This document shows, one piece after another, positions 37,490-46,379 of a stretch of DNA of 64,000 nt. Under the pieces are notes generated by a model. The model was not told the DNA's origin, did not search any database, and saw only the letters and a list, made by a program, of their open reading frames with translations. The stretch is from Stenotrophomonas sp. Iso1. Its GTDB lineage: Bacteria > Pseudomonadota > Gammaproteobacteria > Xanthomonadales > Xanthomonadaceae. The DNA lies in NCBI RefSeq assembly GCF_027497995.1, contig NZ_JAODBT010000002.1, positions 806,001-870,000 on the forward strand. The letters run 5' to 3'. The number at the start of each line of letters is the position of its first letter. Positions within the stretch are counted from its first letter, which is position 1. A program made the translations under genes and the position numbers.

Positions 37490-38498
37490 TGGATGTGTCC
37501 TGGATCACGGGAACGATGGGACGCTTGCCCGGCGGATGGGTTGCGGTGATCTTGATGGCGTTGCGGTCGTTGGCGACGCCAAACTGGCCGGTGAAAACCG
37601 GAATGCCCTCCACACACAGTGGAACTTCCTTGGGCATATCGATGGGCAGGATGTCGCCGATCTTCAGCTTGGTAAGTTCACGCAGGCTCATGCGGCGGTT
37701 CGCCAGCACGCTGGAGAGTTCGACCTCGGCGGTATTGAGCTGCTCGCGCAACATGATGGCCCAGCTCTCATCGCGATCATTGCGGTCGCTTTGAATGCCG
37801 GCGTCGAGCAGTTCGCGAATCGGTTCCAACATCGAGTACGGCAAGGTGATGTGGATGTCGCCGCCGCCGCCGTCGAGTTCGACGTGGAAACGGCTGACCA
37901 CCACGTACTCGCGCGGGCTAACGATATTGGCGAAGTGTGGGTTGATCTCGGAGTTGATGTAGTCGAAATCGACGTTCAACACCGGGCCCCAGGCCTCGCG
38001 CAGATCAGCAAAAGTCTGCTTGAGCATCAGCTGGATCACGCGCATCTCGGTAGCGGTGAACTCGCGGCCTTCGATGCGGGTGGGGTAGCGGCCGTCGCCA
38101 CCAAAGAAGTTGTCGACGATGGCAAATACCAGCGTCGGCTCGAACACGATCAAGCCGGTACCGCGCAGCGGTTTGAAGCGGATCAGGTTGAGGTTGGTCG
38201 GCACATACAGCGAGTGCAGGTAGTCGCCGAATTTGATCAGCTCGATACCGCGTACTGACAACTCGGCCGAGCGGCGGATCAGGTTGAACAAGCCGATGCG
38301 CCACAAACGTGCGAACCGTTCGTTGACCATTTCCAGCGTCGGCATGCGCCCACGGATGATGCGGTCCTGGCTGGCGAAGTCGTAGGAACGTGCTTCCCCG
38401 GGTACCGGGGCCGGCTCGGCAGTGCTGACATTGCCGGAATCGACACCATGCAGCAGGGCATCGATTTCGTCCTGTGACAGCAGGTCGTTGATGCTCAT
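37482..38498 (-). CDS. fliM: flagellar motor switch protein FliM
   Basis: FliM binds CheY-P and links FliG to FliN. The 338-residue protein begins with the CheY-binding peptide (LLSQDEIDALLHGVDSG, residues 6-22), then the middle domain (RIGLFNLIRRSAELSVRG, LNLIRFKPLRGTGLIVFEP) and a C-terminal FliN-like domain from about 255. The N-terminal peptide is of interest here because CheA carries two similar ones. fliL precedes it by 9 bases. Confidence 0.97.
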   Translation of the reverse strand: MSINDLLSQDEIDALLHGVDSGNVSTAEPAPVPGEARSYDFASQDRIIRGRMPTLEMVNERFARLWRIGLFNLIRRSAELSVRGIELIKFGDYLHSLYVPTNLNLIRFKPLRGTGLIVFEPTLVFAIVDNFFGGDGRYPTRIEGREFTATEMRVIQLMLKQTFADLREAWGPVLNVDFDYINSEINPHFANIVSPREYVVVSRFHVELDGGGGDIHITLPYSMLEPIRELLDAGIQSDRNDRDESWAIMLREQLNTAEVELSSVLANRRMSLRELTKLKIGDILPIDMPKEVPLCVEGIPVFTGQFGVANDRNAIKITATHPPGKRPIVPVIQDTSNE

Positions 38499-38507
38499 CG
38501 TGTTCCC

Positions 38508-39020
38508 TTACTGGGTGACAAAACTGGTGAACAGCAGGTCATCGGCCGACTTCTTGCCGGTCTCGGCTTTCATCAGCTTCTGCACCTCGGCCAATGCCGA
38601 GGCCTGCAGTGCTTCCTTGCCGGCGCGGTCGGCGATCTGCGCCGGCTCGACCTGCGAGAACAGCATCAGCAGCTTGGCGCGGATGGCCGGTGCGTGGGTC
38701 TGCATGGCCTGGAGCGCCAATGGGTCGCGGGTCATCAGCTGCACATCTACCTGCAGATAGCGTGGGCCATCGATGGGGCCGTTGAGGTTGACCACGAACG
38801 AGGGGTCCAGCGCGAAGTACTGCGCCGGTGCAGGCGTCGCAGCAGCAGGCTTTTTGGCTTTGGCGTCGCCTTGGCCCTGAGTGAAGTACCAGACCGCGCC
38901 ACCGGCACCGCCGGCAGCGACCAGTGCGATCAGTGCGATTACCAACAGCGGACGCCGCGACTTACCCGTCGCCTCCTGGGTCGGTTCGGGTTTACGGGAT
39001 TTGTCGGCGGCAACAGCCAC
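38508..39020 (-). CDS. fliL: flagellar basal-body-associated protein FliL
   Basis: FliL surrounds the stator and supports torque. The 170-residue protein has a Lys/Arg-rich cytoplasmic start, one membrane helix (about 27-47) and a periplasmic domain (FVVNLNGPIDGPRYLQVDVQ... ending VLTSFVTQ-like). Start is GTG 39020 with GAGGAG 7 bases upstream. It is the first gene of fliLMNOP, with a sigma-54 promoter 33 bases upstream. Confidence 0.95.
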   Translation of the reverse strand: MAVAADKSRKPEPTQEATGKSRRPLLVIALIALVAAGGAGGAVWYFTQGQGDAKAKKPAAATPAPAQYFALDPSFVVNLNGPIDGPRYLQVDVQLMTRDPLALQAMQTHAPAIRAKLLMLFSQVEPAQIADRAGKEALQASALAEVQKLMKAETGKKSADDLLFTSFVTQ

Positions 39021-39052
39021 GGTGTGCTCCTCAAGAATGCTGCCCGTTCACA

Positions 39053-39068
39053 TGCAAGCAGCGTGCCG
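39053..39068 (-). promoter_or_regulatory. sigma-54 promoter of fliLMNOP
   Basis: The minus strand reads CGGCACG-CTGC-TTGCA, one base from the consensus TGGCACG-N4-TTGCA. Predicted transcription start is near 39042, giving a 22-base leader with a good Shine-Dalgarno sequence. Confidence 0.8.
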
Positions 39069-39284
39069 GAGGAGCAGAGGAGGGCGGTGGCGGAATGTTG
39101 ACGGCGTGCTGATGGACCTCTGCAGAAGCAGTACCCCGGCACGCGCAGGAGCGGCCGAGACGACGCACGGAGGTTCCAGCGCGTCCGTTCACCCATGAAC
39201 TGGCGATGGCGGCGCGCGCCGTTGGTCAGGCTTTACCCGCTTTGTGGGCGAAGCAACCGCATCCTGCGATAGCCGGTGTGCTGT

Positions 39285-40379
39285 TCAGGCGTAAGCATCC
39301 AACAACCCACGCATGCGCAAGGTTTGGCTGGTGGGTGCCGGCATATCGACGCCGGAATCCTGACCGTCGGTAAACGAGCCGCCGGCTGCCGCGTGGCCAT
39401 CGCTTCCCTGCTGCTGCGAGGTCGGTTGCTGGCCGACGTCGGCTTGCGCCAGTTGCAGGCCTTGTTCGCCCAGCATTTCGCGCAGACGGGGCAGGCTGCT
39501 TTCCAGCGCATGGCGGACGTCGGCATGGGCGCTGGTGAAGCTGGCATGGACGCGGTCGCCGTCCAATTGCAGCTTCACTTCCACCAGGCCAAGGTCGTGC
39601 GGGGTAATGCGGATATGGGCGTGGCCGATCTTCTGGTCGGCCATCCAGCCGACGCGGGCACTGAAGGTTTCATCAAAGTCGCCGCTGTTGATGTCCGGCG
39701 TGGCGGTGGGTGCCTGCACGCTGCTGCCCGGCGCCGTGGGGCGCACATCGAGCAAGGCAGGGTTCTGCAGCAGCGCGTTGAACGTCGTGGGTACAGGGCT
39801 TTCTGCGCTATCGAGCGTGCTGCCGGCCATGTCATCCGCGCCTTGTGCGATGGCAGCAGTCAACGCGGCAGGGATTGGCTCAGCGCTTTCCGCCGCCGAT
39901 GCCTGCGCCGCCGGGATTGCGAGCGTTGCAGGCAATGGCGTAGCGCCGGCCGGTAGCGCGGAATTGGCGCCTGGCCGGGCTTCGCCCTGAGCAACCGGTG
40001 ACGTCACGGTCGGCGTCGGTGAAGGCTCGGGCGCCGGCATCAACATGGCCGACAGGCCGAGCGGCGGCCACGGTGCTTCGTCCGTTTGCTCGGCGGTGTT
40101 GCTGTTGGAATCCTCAGTGCTTGCGGGCGGCATGGATGCGGCGTCTTCGCCTTCGCTGTGGCTGGCTTCGTCGCTGGCTGAGGACGACTGGCTGGGTTTG
40201 GAGTCCTGGACTGCTGGCGACGTGGCCTCGCTCTTCTGCGTTGCCGGCTTCTCCTGCAGCAATGCGTCGAAGCCTGATTTTGATTTGCTGCCGGTGCTGC
40301 CGGTGCTGCCATTGGTGCGTGGCGGGCTGCCCGTTTCAACATTGCCACCAACAGACAGGCCCGAAGTCAGCACGTTCAT
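39285..40379 (-). CDS. fliK: flagellar hook-length control protein FliK
   Basis: FliK measures hook length and triggers the FlhB substrate switch. The 364-residue protein has a long Ser/Ala/Pro/Thr-rich unfolded N-terminal part (about 1-245) and the C-terminal Flg_hook domain (about 250-335: IRITPHDLGLVEVKLQLDGD, HADVRHALESSLPRLREML). It overlaps fliJ by 4 bases and ends the fliE-to-fliK run. The 264-base gap to fliL carries the fliL promoter. Confidence 0.93.
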   Translation of the reverse strand: MNVLTSGLSVGGNVETGSPPRTNGSTGSTGSKSKSGFDALLQEKPATQKSEATSPAVQDSKPSQSSSASDEASHSEGEDAASMPPASTEDSNSNTAEQTDEAPWPPLGLSAMLMPAPEPSPTPTVTSPVAQGEARPGANSALPAGATPLPATLAIPAAQASAAESAEPIPAALTAAIAQGADDMAGSTLDSAESPVPTTFNALLQNPALLDVRPTAPGSSVQAPTATPDINSGDFDETFSARVGWMADQKIGHAHIRITPHDLGLVEVKLQLDGDRVHASFTSAHADVRHALESSLPRLREMLGEQGLQLAQADVGQQPTSQQQGSDGHAAAGGSFTDGQDSGVDMPAPTSQTLRMRGLLDAYA

Positions 40380-40828
40380 GCGTCTTCTCCTTCCGCTGCG
40401 GCTTGCGCCAGACGCACGCGACGGGCGCCGATCTCATCCATCTCGCGCTGGTCGCGGCGATCTTCGGCTTTCTTTTCCTGCGCGCGATAGCTGGCCGCAA
40501 GCTGCTCCAGCACCTGCTTGTCGCGACTGGCCAGCAGCAGGCGGGCGCGCTCGGCATCCACGCGCTCGCGGTTGCTGTCCACGGTCTTGCTCTGAGCTTC
40601 CACGGCGTTATCCAGGCGATCCAGAAACGCGCGGCGGTTGAGCAACTGCGCGGCGCTGGTCGTCGACATCTGCGCGTTGGCATATTCCTCAGCGTACTGG
40701 CGCAGTTCGGACAAACGGGATTGATGGACGTCCAGCGCCTGCTGGCGCTCGGCCAGTTCCTTGGCAACTTCATCCTGACGGTCCTGCGCGTGGCGCAGCA
40801 GGGGATCCATGCGACGTGAGGGGCTCAT
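40376..40828 (-). CDS. fliJ: flagellar export chaperone-cycling protein FliJ
   Basis: FliJ connects the FliI ATPase ring to FlhA. The 150-residue protein is almost wholly charged helix with heptad-type leucines, the antiparallel coiled coil of the family (for example LAERQQALDVHQSRLSELR and RRAFLDRLDNAVEAQ). It overlaps fliI and fliK by 4 bases each. Confidence 0.9.
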   Translation of the reverse strand: MSPSRRMDPLLRHAQDRQDEVAKELAERQQALDVHQSRLSELRQYAEEYANAQMSTTSAAQLLNRRAFLDRLDNAVEAQSKTVDSNRERVDAERARLLLASRDKQVLEQLAASYRAQEKKAEDRRDQREMDEIGARRVRLAQAAAEGEDA

Positions 40829-42210
40829 GCGGCGCGCTCCTTATCTACCAACTGTTGCAATGCGTCGAGGCTGTGGCCGAGGTCGGCGGCGGCGTGCACG
40901 TCCTGACCGAGGAATTCCATGATTTCCGGCCAGCGATCCAGCGCTTCGTCGGTGACCGGATCGTTGCCGCGCTGATACGCGCCGATGGCGATCAGGTCGC
41001 GGTTGGCGGTGTAGGCAGATACCAGCCGCTTGAGCTTGCGGATACGCAAGCGCCATGCGTCGTCGGCGATGTCCTGCACCACACGGCTGACCGAGGACTC
41101 CACGTCGATGGCCGGGTACAAGCCGCTATCGGCGACACGGCGTGACAGCAGGATGTGACCATCAAGAATGGCGCGGGCAGCGTCGGCAATGGGGTCTTGG
41201 GGATCGTCGCCTTCGGTCAGCACGGTGTAGAACGCGGTGATCGAGCCGCGCCCTTTGGCGCCGTTGCCGGCGCGTTCCACCAGTGCGGGGAGCTTGGCGA
41301 ACACGGAAGGCGGGTAACCGCGCGTGGTCGGCGGCTCGCCGACGGACAGGCCGATTTCACGCTGCGCCTGGGCAAAACGGGTCAGCGAATCCATCAGCAG
41401 CAGGACGTTCAAACCTTGGTCGCGGAACCACTCGGCGATGGCCGTGGCGCGGTAAGCACCATGCAGGCGTGCCAGTGGCGGGCGATCGGCGGGGCTGGCC
41501 ACGACAACGGCGCGACGCAGGCCTTCTTCGCCCAGCGTGGTTTCGACGAAGTCACGGACTTCTCGGCCACGCTCGCCGATCAGGCCCACCACAATCACGT
41601 CGGCGGCGGTGTAGCGGGTCATCATGCCGAGCAGCGTCGATTTGCCGACGCCGGAACCGGCGAACAAGCCCACACGCTGGCCGCGGCCAATCGGCAGCAA
41701 GGCGTTGATGGCACGTACGCCCACATCCAGCGGCTGGATGATGGGTTCGCGGGCGAGCGGGTTGATCGACACGCCGGCCATGCTGACATTGCCTTCGGCG
41801 CGGATCGGACCCTTGCCGTCCAACGGCACACCGTCGCTGTCGATGACGCGGCCGAGCAGGCCTTCACCCACCTCCACGCCGCTGCGCCGGTACGACGGCA
41901 CCACGCGTGCGTTGGGCAGCAGACCATGCAGTTCAGCGCTGGGCATCAAATAGGAACGGTCACCGGAGAAGCCGACCACTTCGGCATCCACCCAGCCGCC
42001 ATCGATGATTTCCACTTTGCAGTTGGCGCCCATCGGCGCTTCACAGCCAACGGCCTCCAGCGTGAGGCCCACCGCGCGACGCAGAATGCCTTCGCGAACC
42101 AGACCATGGCCGCCCGTCGCATCCAGTGAAATGCCATCGAGTCGAGATGCCAGTCGCAGGTTGCGGGCGGCGGCCCATTCGGCGGGTGCAGGCGTGGGCG
42201 CGGCAGTCAT
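40825..42210 (-). CDS. fliI: flagellum-specific ATPase FliI
   Basis: FliI is the ATPase of the export apparatus, similar to F1-beta. The 461-residue protein has Walker A GSGVGKST (185-192), GERGREVRDF and Walker B VLLLMDSLTRFA with the following RGYPPSVF, all normal for the family. It overlaps fliH and fliJ by 4 bases. Confidence 0.97.
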   Translation of the reverse strand: MTAAPTPAPAEWAAARNLRLASRLDGISLDATGGHGLVREGILRRAVGLTLEAVGCEAPMGANCKVEIIDGGWVDAEVVGFSGDRSYLMPSAELHGLLPNARVVPSYRRSGVEVGEGLLGRVIDSDGVPLDGKGPIRAEGNVSMAGVSINPLAREPIIQPLDVGVRAINALLPIGRGQRVGLFAGSGVGKSTLLGMMTRYTAADVIVVGLIGERGREVRDFVETTLGEEGLRRAVVVASPADRPPLARLHGAYRATAIAEWFRDQGLNVLLLMDSLTRFAQAQREIGLSVGEPPTTRGYPPSVFAKLPALVERAGNGAKGRGSITAFYTVLTEGDDPQDPIADAARAILDGHILLSRRVADSGLYPAIDVESSVSRVVQDIADDAWRLRIRKLKRLVSAYTANRDLIAIGAYQRGNDPVTDEALDRWPEIMEFLGQDVHAAADLGHSLDALQQLVDKERAA

Positions 42211-42854
42211 GGGTTGGCTCCGGAACGACGCAGCACGGTGCTCAATGCGGCGCGTAGACGCGCGTCGAGCGTGCCATCGATGCGCACGGTCTCGGCGTGA
42301 ACACGCAGGTCGCCGCGGCTCAGGCTGGTGTCGGCGGTAAGACGCTGGCCTTCCGGCAACGACAGCAGGCCGCTGAGCGCGGCGATATCGTCCGGGTGCA
42401 GTCGTACTTCAACCTCGCGGTTGGCGCCGCTGACGGTGTCCAAGGCTTCGTTGACCAGTTCGGACAACAACGAAGGATCGGCCTCGTAGGCGCGGCCGAT
42501 CAATGAACCGGCAATGCGCACCGACAATTCGCCCAGCGCACCGACCACTTCATTCTCCAGACGCACCAGCGGCCGGCTGAAGTTGTCGAGAATGCCTTCA
42601 ATCTGTGCGACCAGGCGGCGCACTTCAGCCTGACCCTGGGCGTAACCTTCCGTGTGGCCTTGCTGGAAGCCTTCTTCCTGCGCGGCATCGCGGATAGCCT
42701 GCACTTCCTCCAGTGTTGGCAACTGCACCGGTGGTGGAGCAGGTTCGGCGGTGATGGTTTCGATCAGGTCCGACGCGAACCCGGGTGCTGCTGTTTCAGC
42801 AGACACCGGCGTTGCGTTCAGGTCCGGCGCAAGCCAACGGACGGCATTGTTCAC
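42207..42854 (-). CDS. fliH: flagellar assembly protein FliH
   Basis: FliH holds FliI dimers and ties them to the C-ring through FliN. The 215-residue protein has an N-terminal stretch with the VRWLAPDL motif expected for FlhA/FliN contact, a central helix with AQEEGFQQGHTEGYAQGQAE (glycine-repeat helix) and a C-terminal domain like the ATPase delta subunit. It overlaps fliG and fliI by 4 bases. Confidence 0.94.
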   Translation of the reverse strand: MNNAVRWLAPDLNATPVSAETAAPGFASDLIETITAEPAPPPVQLPTLEEVQAIRDAAQEEGFQQGHTEGYAQGQAEVRRLVAQIEGILDNFSRPLVRLENEVVGALGELSVRIAGSLIGRAYEADPSLLSELVNEALDTVSGANREVEVRLHPDDIAALSGLLSLPEGQRLTADTSLSRGDLRVHAETVRIDGTLDARLRAALSTVLRRSGANP

Positions 42855-43855
42855 AGCATTGCCTCCGCGCTGCCGCCGAGGGTGACGGTACCTTCATCGG
42901 CCATGCGCTTGACGATGGCCAGAATCTCGCGCTGCGCACCTTCCACGTCGGACAGGCGCACGGGGCCACGGGCTTCCATGTCCTCAAGCAGAATTTCGGC
43001 GGCGCGCTGCGACATGTTGCGGGTGATCTTGTCGCGCACTTTGATATCGGCGCCACGCAACGCAAGGCCGAGGCGTTCGCCGCTGACTTCGCGCAACACC
43101 AGCTGCATTTCGCGGTCGTCCAGGTCCACCAGGTCGTCGAACACGAACATCAGGTCCTGGATGCGGTTGCCCAGCGGTGCGTCGATGCGCGCGATCTCGC
43201 TGAGGATGGTCTGGTCCTGACCGCCGTCCATGAAGTTGAGGATGTTGGCCGCGCACTGCACGCCGCCAATGTTGGACGATTTCAGATTCTGGTTGCCGGC
43301 GAACTGGCGCTCCATGATCTCGTTGAGTTCGTTCAACGCATTGGGCGGAATGCCGTCGAGCGTGGCGATGCGCAGCAACACGTCTACGCGGGTGCGGTCG
43401 GGCAGCAGCTTCAGTGCCTCGGCGGCCTGGTCGGTTTCCAGGTGGGCCATGACGATGGCAATGATCTGCGGGTGCTCGTTGCGGACCAGATCGGCCACCG
43501 CACGCGGGTCCATCCACTTCAACGCATCCAGCCCCGTCGTGTTGCGGCCGAGCAGGATGCGGTCGATCAGGTTGCTGGCTTTCTCGTTACCCAGCGCCTG
43601 CACCAGCATGTTGCGGATGTAGTCGTCCGAGCCGACGCTCAGCGAGGTTTTGTTGCCCAACTGCGAACCAAAGTCGTCCATCACCTGCTGCACCTGCTCG
43701 CGGGTGACATCGCTGAGCGTGGCCATGGCGATGCCGATTTTCTGTACCTCTTTGGGCTCCATGTGGCGCAGCACTTCAGCCGCATCGGTTTCGCCGAGCG
43801 ACAACAACAACACGGCGGCGCGCTGCACGCCGGTCATGGGAACTACGTCAGTCAT
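42851..43855 (-). CDS. fliG: flagellar motor switch protein FliG
   Basis: FliG converts stator ion flow into rotation. The 334-residue protein has the N-terminal FliF-binding domain, the middle domain with the EHPQIIAIVMAHL motif, and the C-terminal torque helix with charged residues (FDDLVDLDDREMQLVLREV). Length matches the family. It overlaps fliF by 8 bases and fliH by 4. Confidence 0.97.
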   Translation of the reverse strand: MTDVVPMTGVQRAAVLLLSLGETDAAEVLRHMEPKEVQKIGIAMATLSDVTREQVQQVMDDFGSQLGNKTSLSVGSDDYIRNMLVQALGNEKASNLIDRILLGRNTTGLDALKWMDPRAVADLVRNEHPQIIAIVMAHLETDQAAEALKLLPDRTRVDVLLRIATLDGIPPNALNELNEIMERQFAGNQNLKSSNIGGVQCAANILNFMDGGQDQTILSEIARIDAPLGNRIQDLMFVFDDLVDLDDREMQLVLREVSGERLGLALRGADIKVRDKITRNMSQRAAEILLEDMEARGPVRLSDVEGAQREILAIVKRMADEGTVTLGGSAEAML

Positions 43856-45497
43856 TTGCCACCCAGCCCTTCACTACTTGTGCGACACGCTTGGAATCCG
43901 TGCGCACTGCCTCGCGCGCCATACGTAGGCGTTCTTCATACGCATCGACCGGCAGGGCGAGCTTGGCGTCGTTGTCCAGACGCAGACGGTCAGCCGCCAG
44001 TTCGGGCATCTGCGCGCCATCGTCCAGCACCTGCACGTCGGCGCTGAGCGGGTCGTCGTTCTTGCCCGGCAGTGCCTTGGGTGGGCCGGAAATCTGGCGC
44101 AGCGCCGGGCGCAACACACCGAACAACAGGGCCAGTACCACGATGGCGCCGAGTACCAGGCGCAGTGCATCACGCAGCTGCGGGTTCTCCCACCAGTTGG
44201 GGGTTTCCACCGGGATGGTTTCACGCACGAACGGTGCGTTCATCACCGACACGGTGTCGCCACGCTCGGCACTGAAGCCCACGGCCTGCTTGACCAGCGC
44301 TTCGACGCGGGTGAGCTCGGCCGCGCTGAGCGGCTGATCGCTGACCTTGCCGTTGGCGCCGGCACGCGGCACGTGATCGACCAGTACCGCCACGGATACA
44401 CGCTTGACCCGGCCTGCCGGCTGGCGGGTGTGCTGCAGGGTGCGGTCCAACTCGTAATTGCGGGTGGCGTTCTTGGAGGTTTCCGTCGGCGCCGCTGCCG
44501 TGGCCGGCGGAGGCGTTGCCGCTGCACCCGGTGGGGTATTGCTGGCAGCGCCGGGGATGCCCTGTGGGCCAGCGGTGCTGGTGGAGTTTTCGCTGATCTG
44601 CTCGCTGCGGATCTTCTGGGGCTCGGCGTTGTACAGCTCGCGCGCTTCTTCGGTGACGGAGAAGTCCATGTCCACGCTGACTTCCGGATTGACGCGGCCA
44701 GCGCCGGCCATCGGCTCCAGCAGTTCACGGATGCGTTGGTTGTACGAACCTTCCAGGCGGCGCACCTGATCAAACTGCGCAGCATTGAGTGCGGCATCGC
44801 TGTTGGGGTCGGCGATGGTCAGCATGCGGCCGCTCTGGTCGACCACGGTCACGCGCTCGGGGGCGAGATCCGGAATGCTCGACGCGACCATGTGCACGAT
44901 GGCGTCCACCTGGTTGCGTTCCAGCTGTTGGCCCCCGCGCAGTTCCAGCACCACCGACGCGCTGGCGACATCGCGCTGACGGGTGAAGGCGCTGGGCTTG
45001 GGAATGGCCAGATGCACGCGGGCGTCACGCACCGGGCGCAGGGTGGAGATGGTGCGCACCAGTTCGGTTTCCAGCGCGTGCTGGTAGCGGGCGCTTTCAA
45101 CGAACTGGCTGACGCCGAAGCCCGGGTCGCGCTCCATCATTTCAAAACCCAGACGGCCGCTCTCGGTCAGGCCGGAGCCTGCCAGCTTGAGGCGAGCGTC
45201 ATGCACGTTCTTCTCCGGCACGCTGATGGCGCCGGTGGTGGCATTGAGTTCAAACGGAATCTGCGCGGCACGCAGCAGGTCGGTGGCCTCGGCGGTCGCC
45301 TTCTGATCCAGCCCGGTGTAGAGCGGCATCATCTGTGGCTTCTGCGCCCAGAAAAACACGAGCAACCCCGCTGCCACAGCCACGGTGATCATCGCCATCA
45401 ATCCCAGGCGACGGGTGATCTGCAGGCTTTGCAGGCGGTCGAACCAGGCACCTGCCTGTTGGGTGTTCAACGAATCTTTTGGAAGCGCGAGGGCCAT
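43848..45497 (-). CDS. fliF: flagellar MS-ring protein FliF
   Basis: FliF builds the membrane-embedded MS ring. The 549-residue protein has a membrane helix at about 30-50, ring-building domains (LYTGLDQKATAEATDLL, GRLGFEMMERDPGFGVSQF), a Pro/Ala/Thr-rich stretch at about 310-345, a second membrane helix at about 435-455 and a C-terminal FliG-binding tail (MAREAVRTDSKRVAQVVKGWV). fliE precedes it by 12 bases. Confidence 0.97.
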   Translation of the reverse strand: MALALPKDSLNTQQAGAWFDRLQSLQITRRLGLMAMITVAVAAGLLVFFWAQKPQMMPLYTGLDQKATAEATDLLRAAQIPFELNATTGAISVPEKNVHDARLKLAGSGLTESGRLGFEMMERDPGFGVSQFVESARYQHALETELVRTISTLRPVRDARVHLAIPKPSAFTRQRDVASASVVLELRGGQQLERNQVDAIVHMVASSIPDLAPERVTVVDQSGRMLTIADPNSDAALNAAQFDQVRRLEGSYNQRIRELLEPMAGAGRVNPEVSVDMDFSVTEEARELYNAEPQKIRSEQISENSTSTAGPQGIPGAASNTPPGAAATPPPATAAAPTETSKNATRNYELDRTLQHTRQPAGRVKRVSVAVLVDHVPRAGANGKVSDQPLSAAELTRVEALVKQAVGFSAERGDTVSVMNAPFVRETIPVETPNWWENPQLRDALRLVLGAIVVLALLFGVLRPALRQISGPPKALPGKNDDPLSADVQVLDDGAQMPELAADRLRLDNDAKLALPVDAYEERLRMAREAVRTDSKRVAQVVKGWVAND

Positions 45498-45509
45498 GCG
45501 TTTCTATCC

Positions 45510-45866
45510 TTACAGCGGCATGTTCATCACGTCCTGATAAGCCTGGACGAGACGGTTGCGGACTTCCACGGTGGCGCGGAACGCCAGCTGGGACTGTTGG
45601 GAAGCGACCATCACTTTGGCCAGATCAGCACCGGGTTCGCCGCGCTCGAAAGCGGCGGCCAACTGCCCGGATTTCTGCTGTGCCTCGTTCACCCCTTTGA
45701 TGGCGCCCTGCAGGGTCTGGCTGAACGATGGCGCATTGACGTTCTGGCCTTCGCTCAGCCCTTGGATTGCATTGCTGCGCGGCATATCAGCAGGCGGTGC
45801 AACCTGAGCCACCTGGGTCTGCAGGGTTCGGATCTGGGAAAGAACAGAGGTGATGGAATGAGACAT
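45510..45866 (-). CDS. fliE: flagellar hook-basal body protein FliE
   Basis: FliE joins the MS ring to the rod and is the first exported protein. The 118-residue protein shows the family segments SFSQTLQGAIKGVNEAQQ and VMVASQQSQLAFRATVEVRNRLVQAYQ-type helices. It heads fliE-F-G-H-I-J-K and has a sigma-54 promoter 41 bases upstream; no strong Shine-Dalgarno is visible. Confidence 0.95.
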   Translation of the reverse strand: MSHSITSVLSQIRTLQTQVAQVAPPADMPRSNAIQGLSEGQNVNAPSFSQTLQGAIKGVNEAQQKSGQLAAAFERGEPGADLAKVMVASQQSQLAFRATVEVRNRLVQAYQDVMNMPL

Positions 45867-45906
45867 CGAAACGGATTCCGGAGAGAGAGCTTTCTGCCTT
45901 CACAGT

Positions 45907-45922
45907 TGCAAGTGGCGTGCCA
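45907..45922 (-). promoter_or_regulatory. sigma-54 promoter of the fliE operon
   Basis: The minus strand reads TGGCACG-CCAC-TTGCA, a full consensus match. The same 16 bases, spacer included, occur upstream of fliD. Predicted transcription start is near 45896. Confidence 0.88.
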
Positions 45923-46379
45923 CGAATGTGAAGCCATTAATCCGGCACGGGGCAGGAATGCGACGTCTGCAATCGGGCGTGCTGTCGGGTTTCCGGCGTT
46001 ACGGGGCGATCAGTGTTGGCACAGGGCAGGCCAGTGGTGATGCGGGAAGGGCGTCGCCGGTAGCAAAGGTGCCTGGATTCCATTGCCTTGATATGCAGTG
46101 CTGGGCTCAGCGGGGGCTTCCGGATAAAAGCCCGGCGCAACCTGGCGGGGCTCTAGAGGCTCGACAACCGCCTTGGCGGCGGTGCAGCCTCGGCTCATGC
46201 GCCTGCGTTGCTGTATTGCCGAGCCGTGCTCGGTGGTGTCTTGTGCGGTTACAACCCCGGCGCAGCGTGGCTACGCTCGACCGAACACTATCTGTAGTGG
46301 CGGTGGCACCGACGAGTACTTCATTTCGGCCTACGAGGTAGCAGGCCTGTAATGCAACGCGGTGCTCGGTTGAGCCCTC
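45923..46379. other. 457-base gap between fleQ and the fliE promoter, with short hairpins
   Basis: I support no gene here; open frames exist but lack start signals and family character. The stretch holds CCGAGC-CGT-GCTCGG (46219-46233), a half similar to the GTAG/SMAG-type repeats, and other GC-rich partial inverted repeats. FleQ binding sites for the fliE promoter might lie here but I cannot identify them. Confidence 0.5.

Noticed and set aside
36789..38258. Plus-strand 489-codon frame across fliO, fliN and fliM
   Set aside because: Antisense shadow of the fliMNO genes.
42785..46040. Plus-strand frames of 420 and 555 codons across fliG, fliF and fliE
   Set aside because: Antisense to three motif-complete flagellar genes that overlap one another in tight order.
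45928..46341. Open frames in the fleQ-fliE gap
   Set aside because: Arg/Gly/Ser-rich on both strands, no start signals; they cross the fliE sigma-54 promoter and hairpin repeats.
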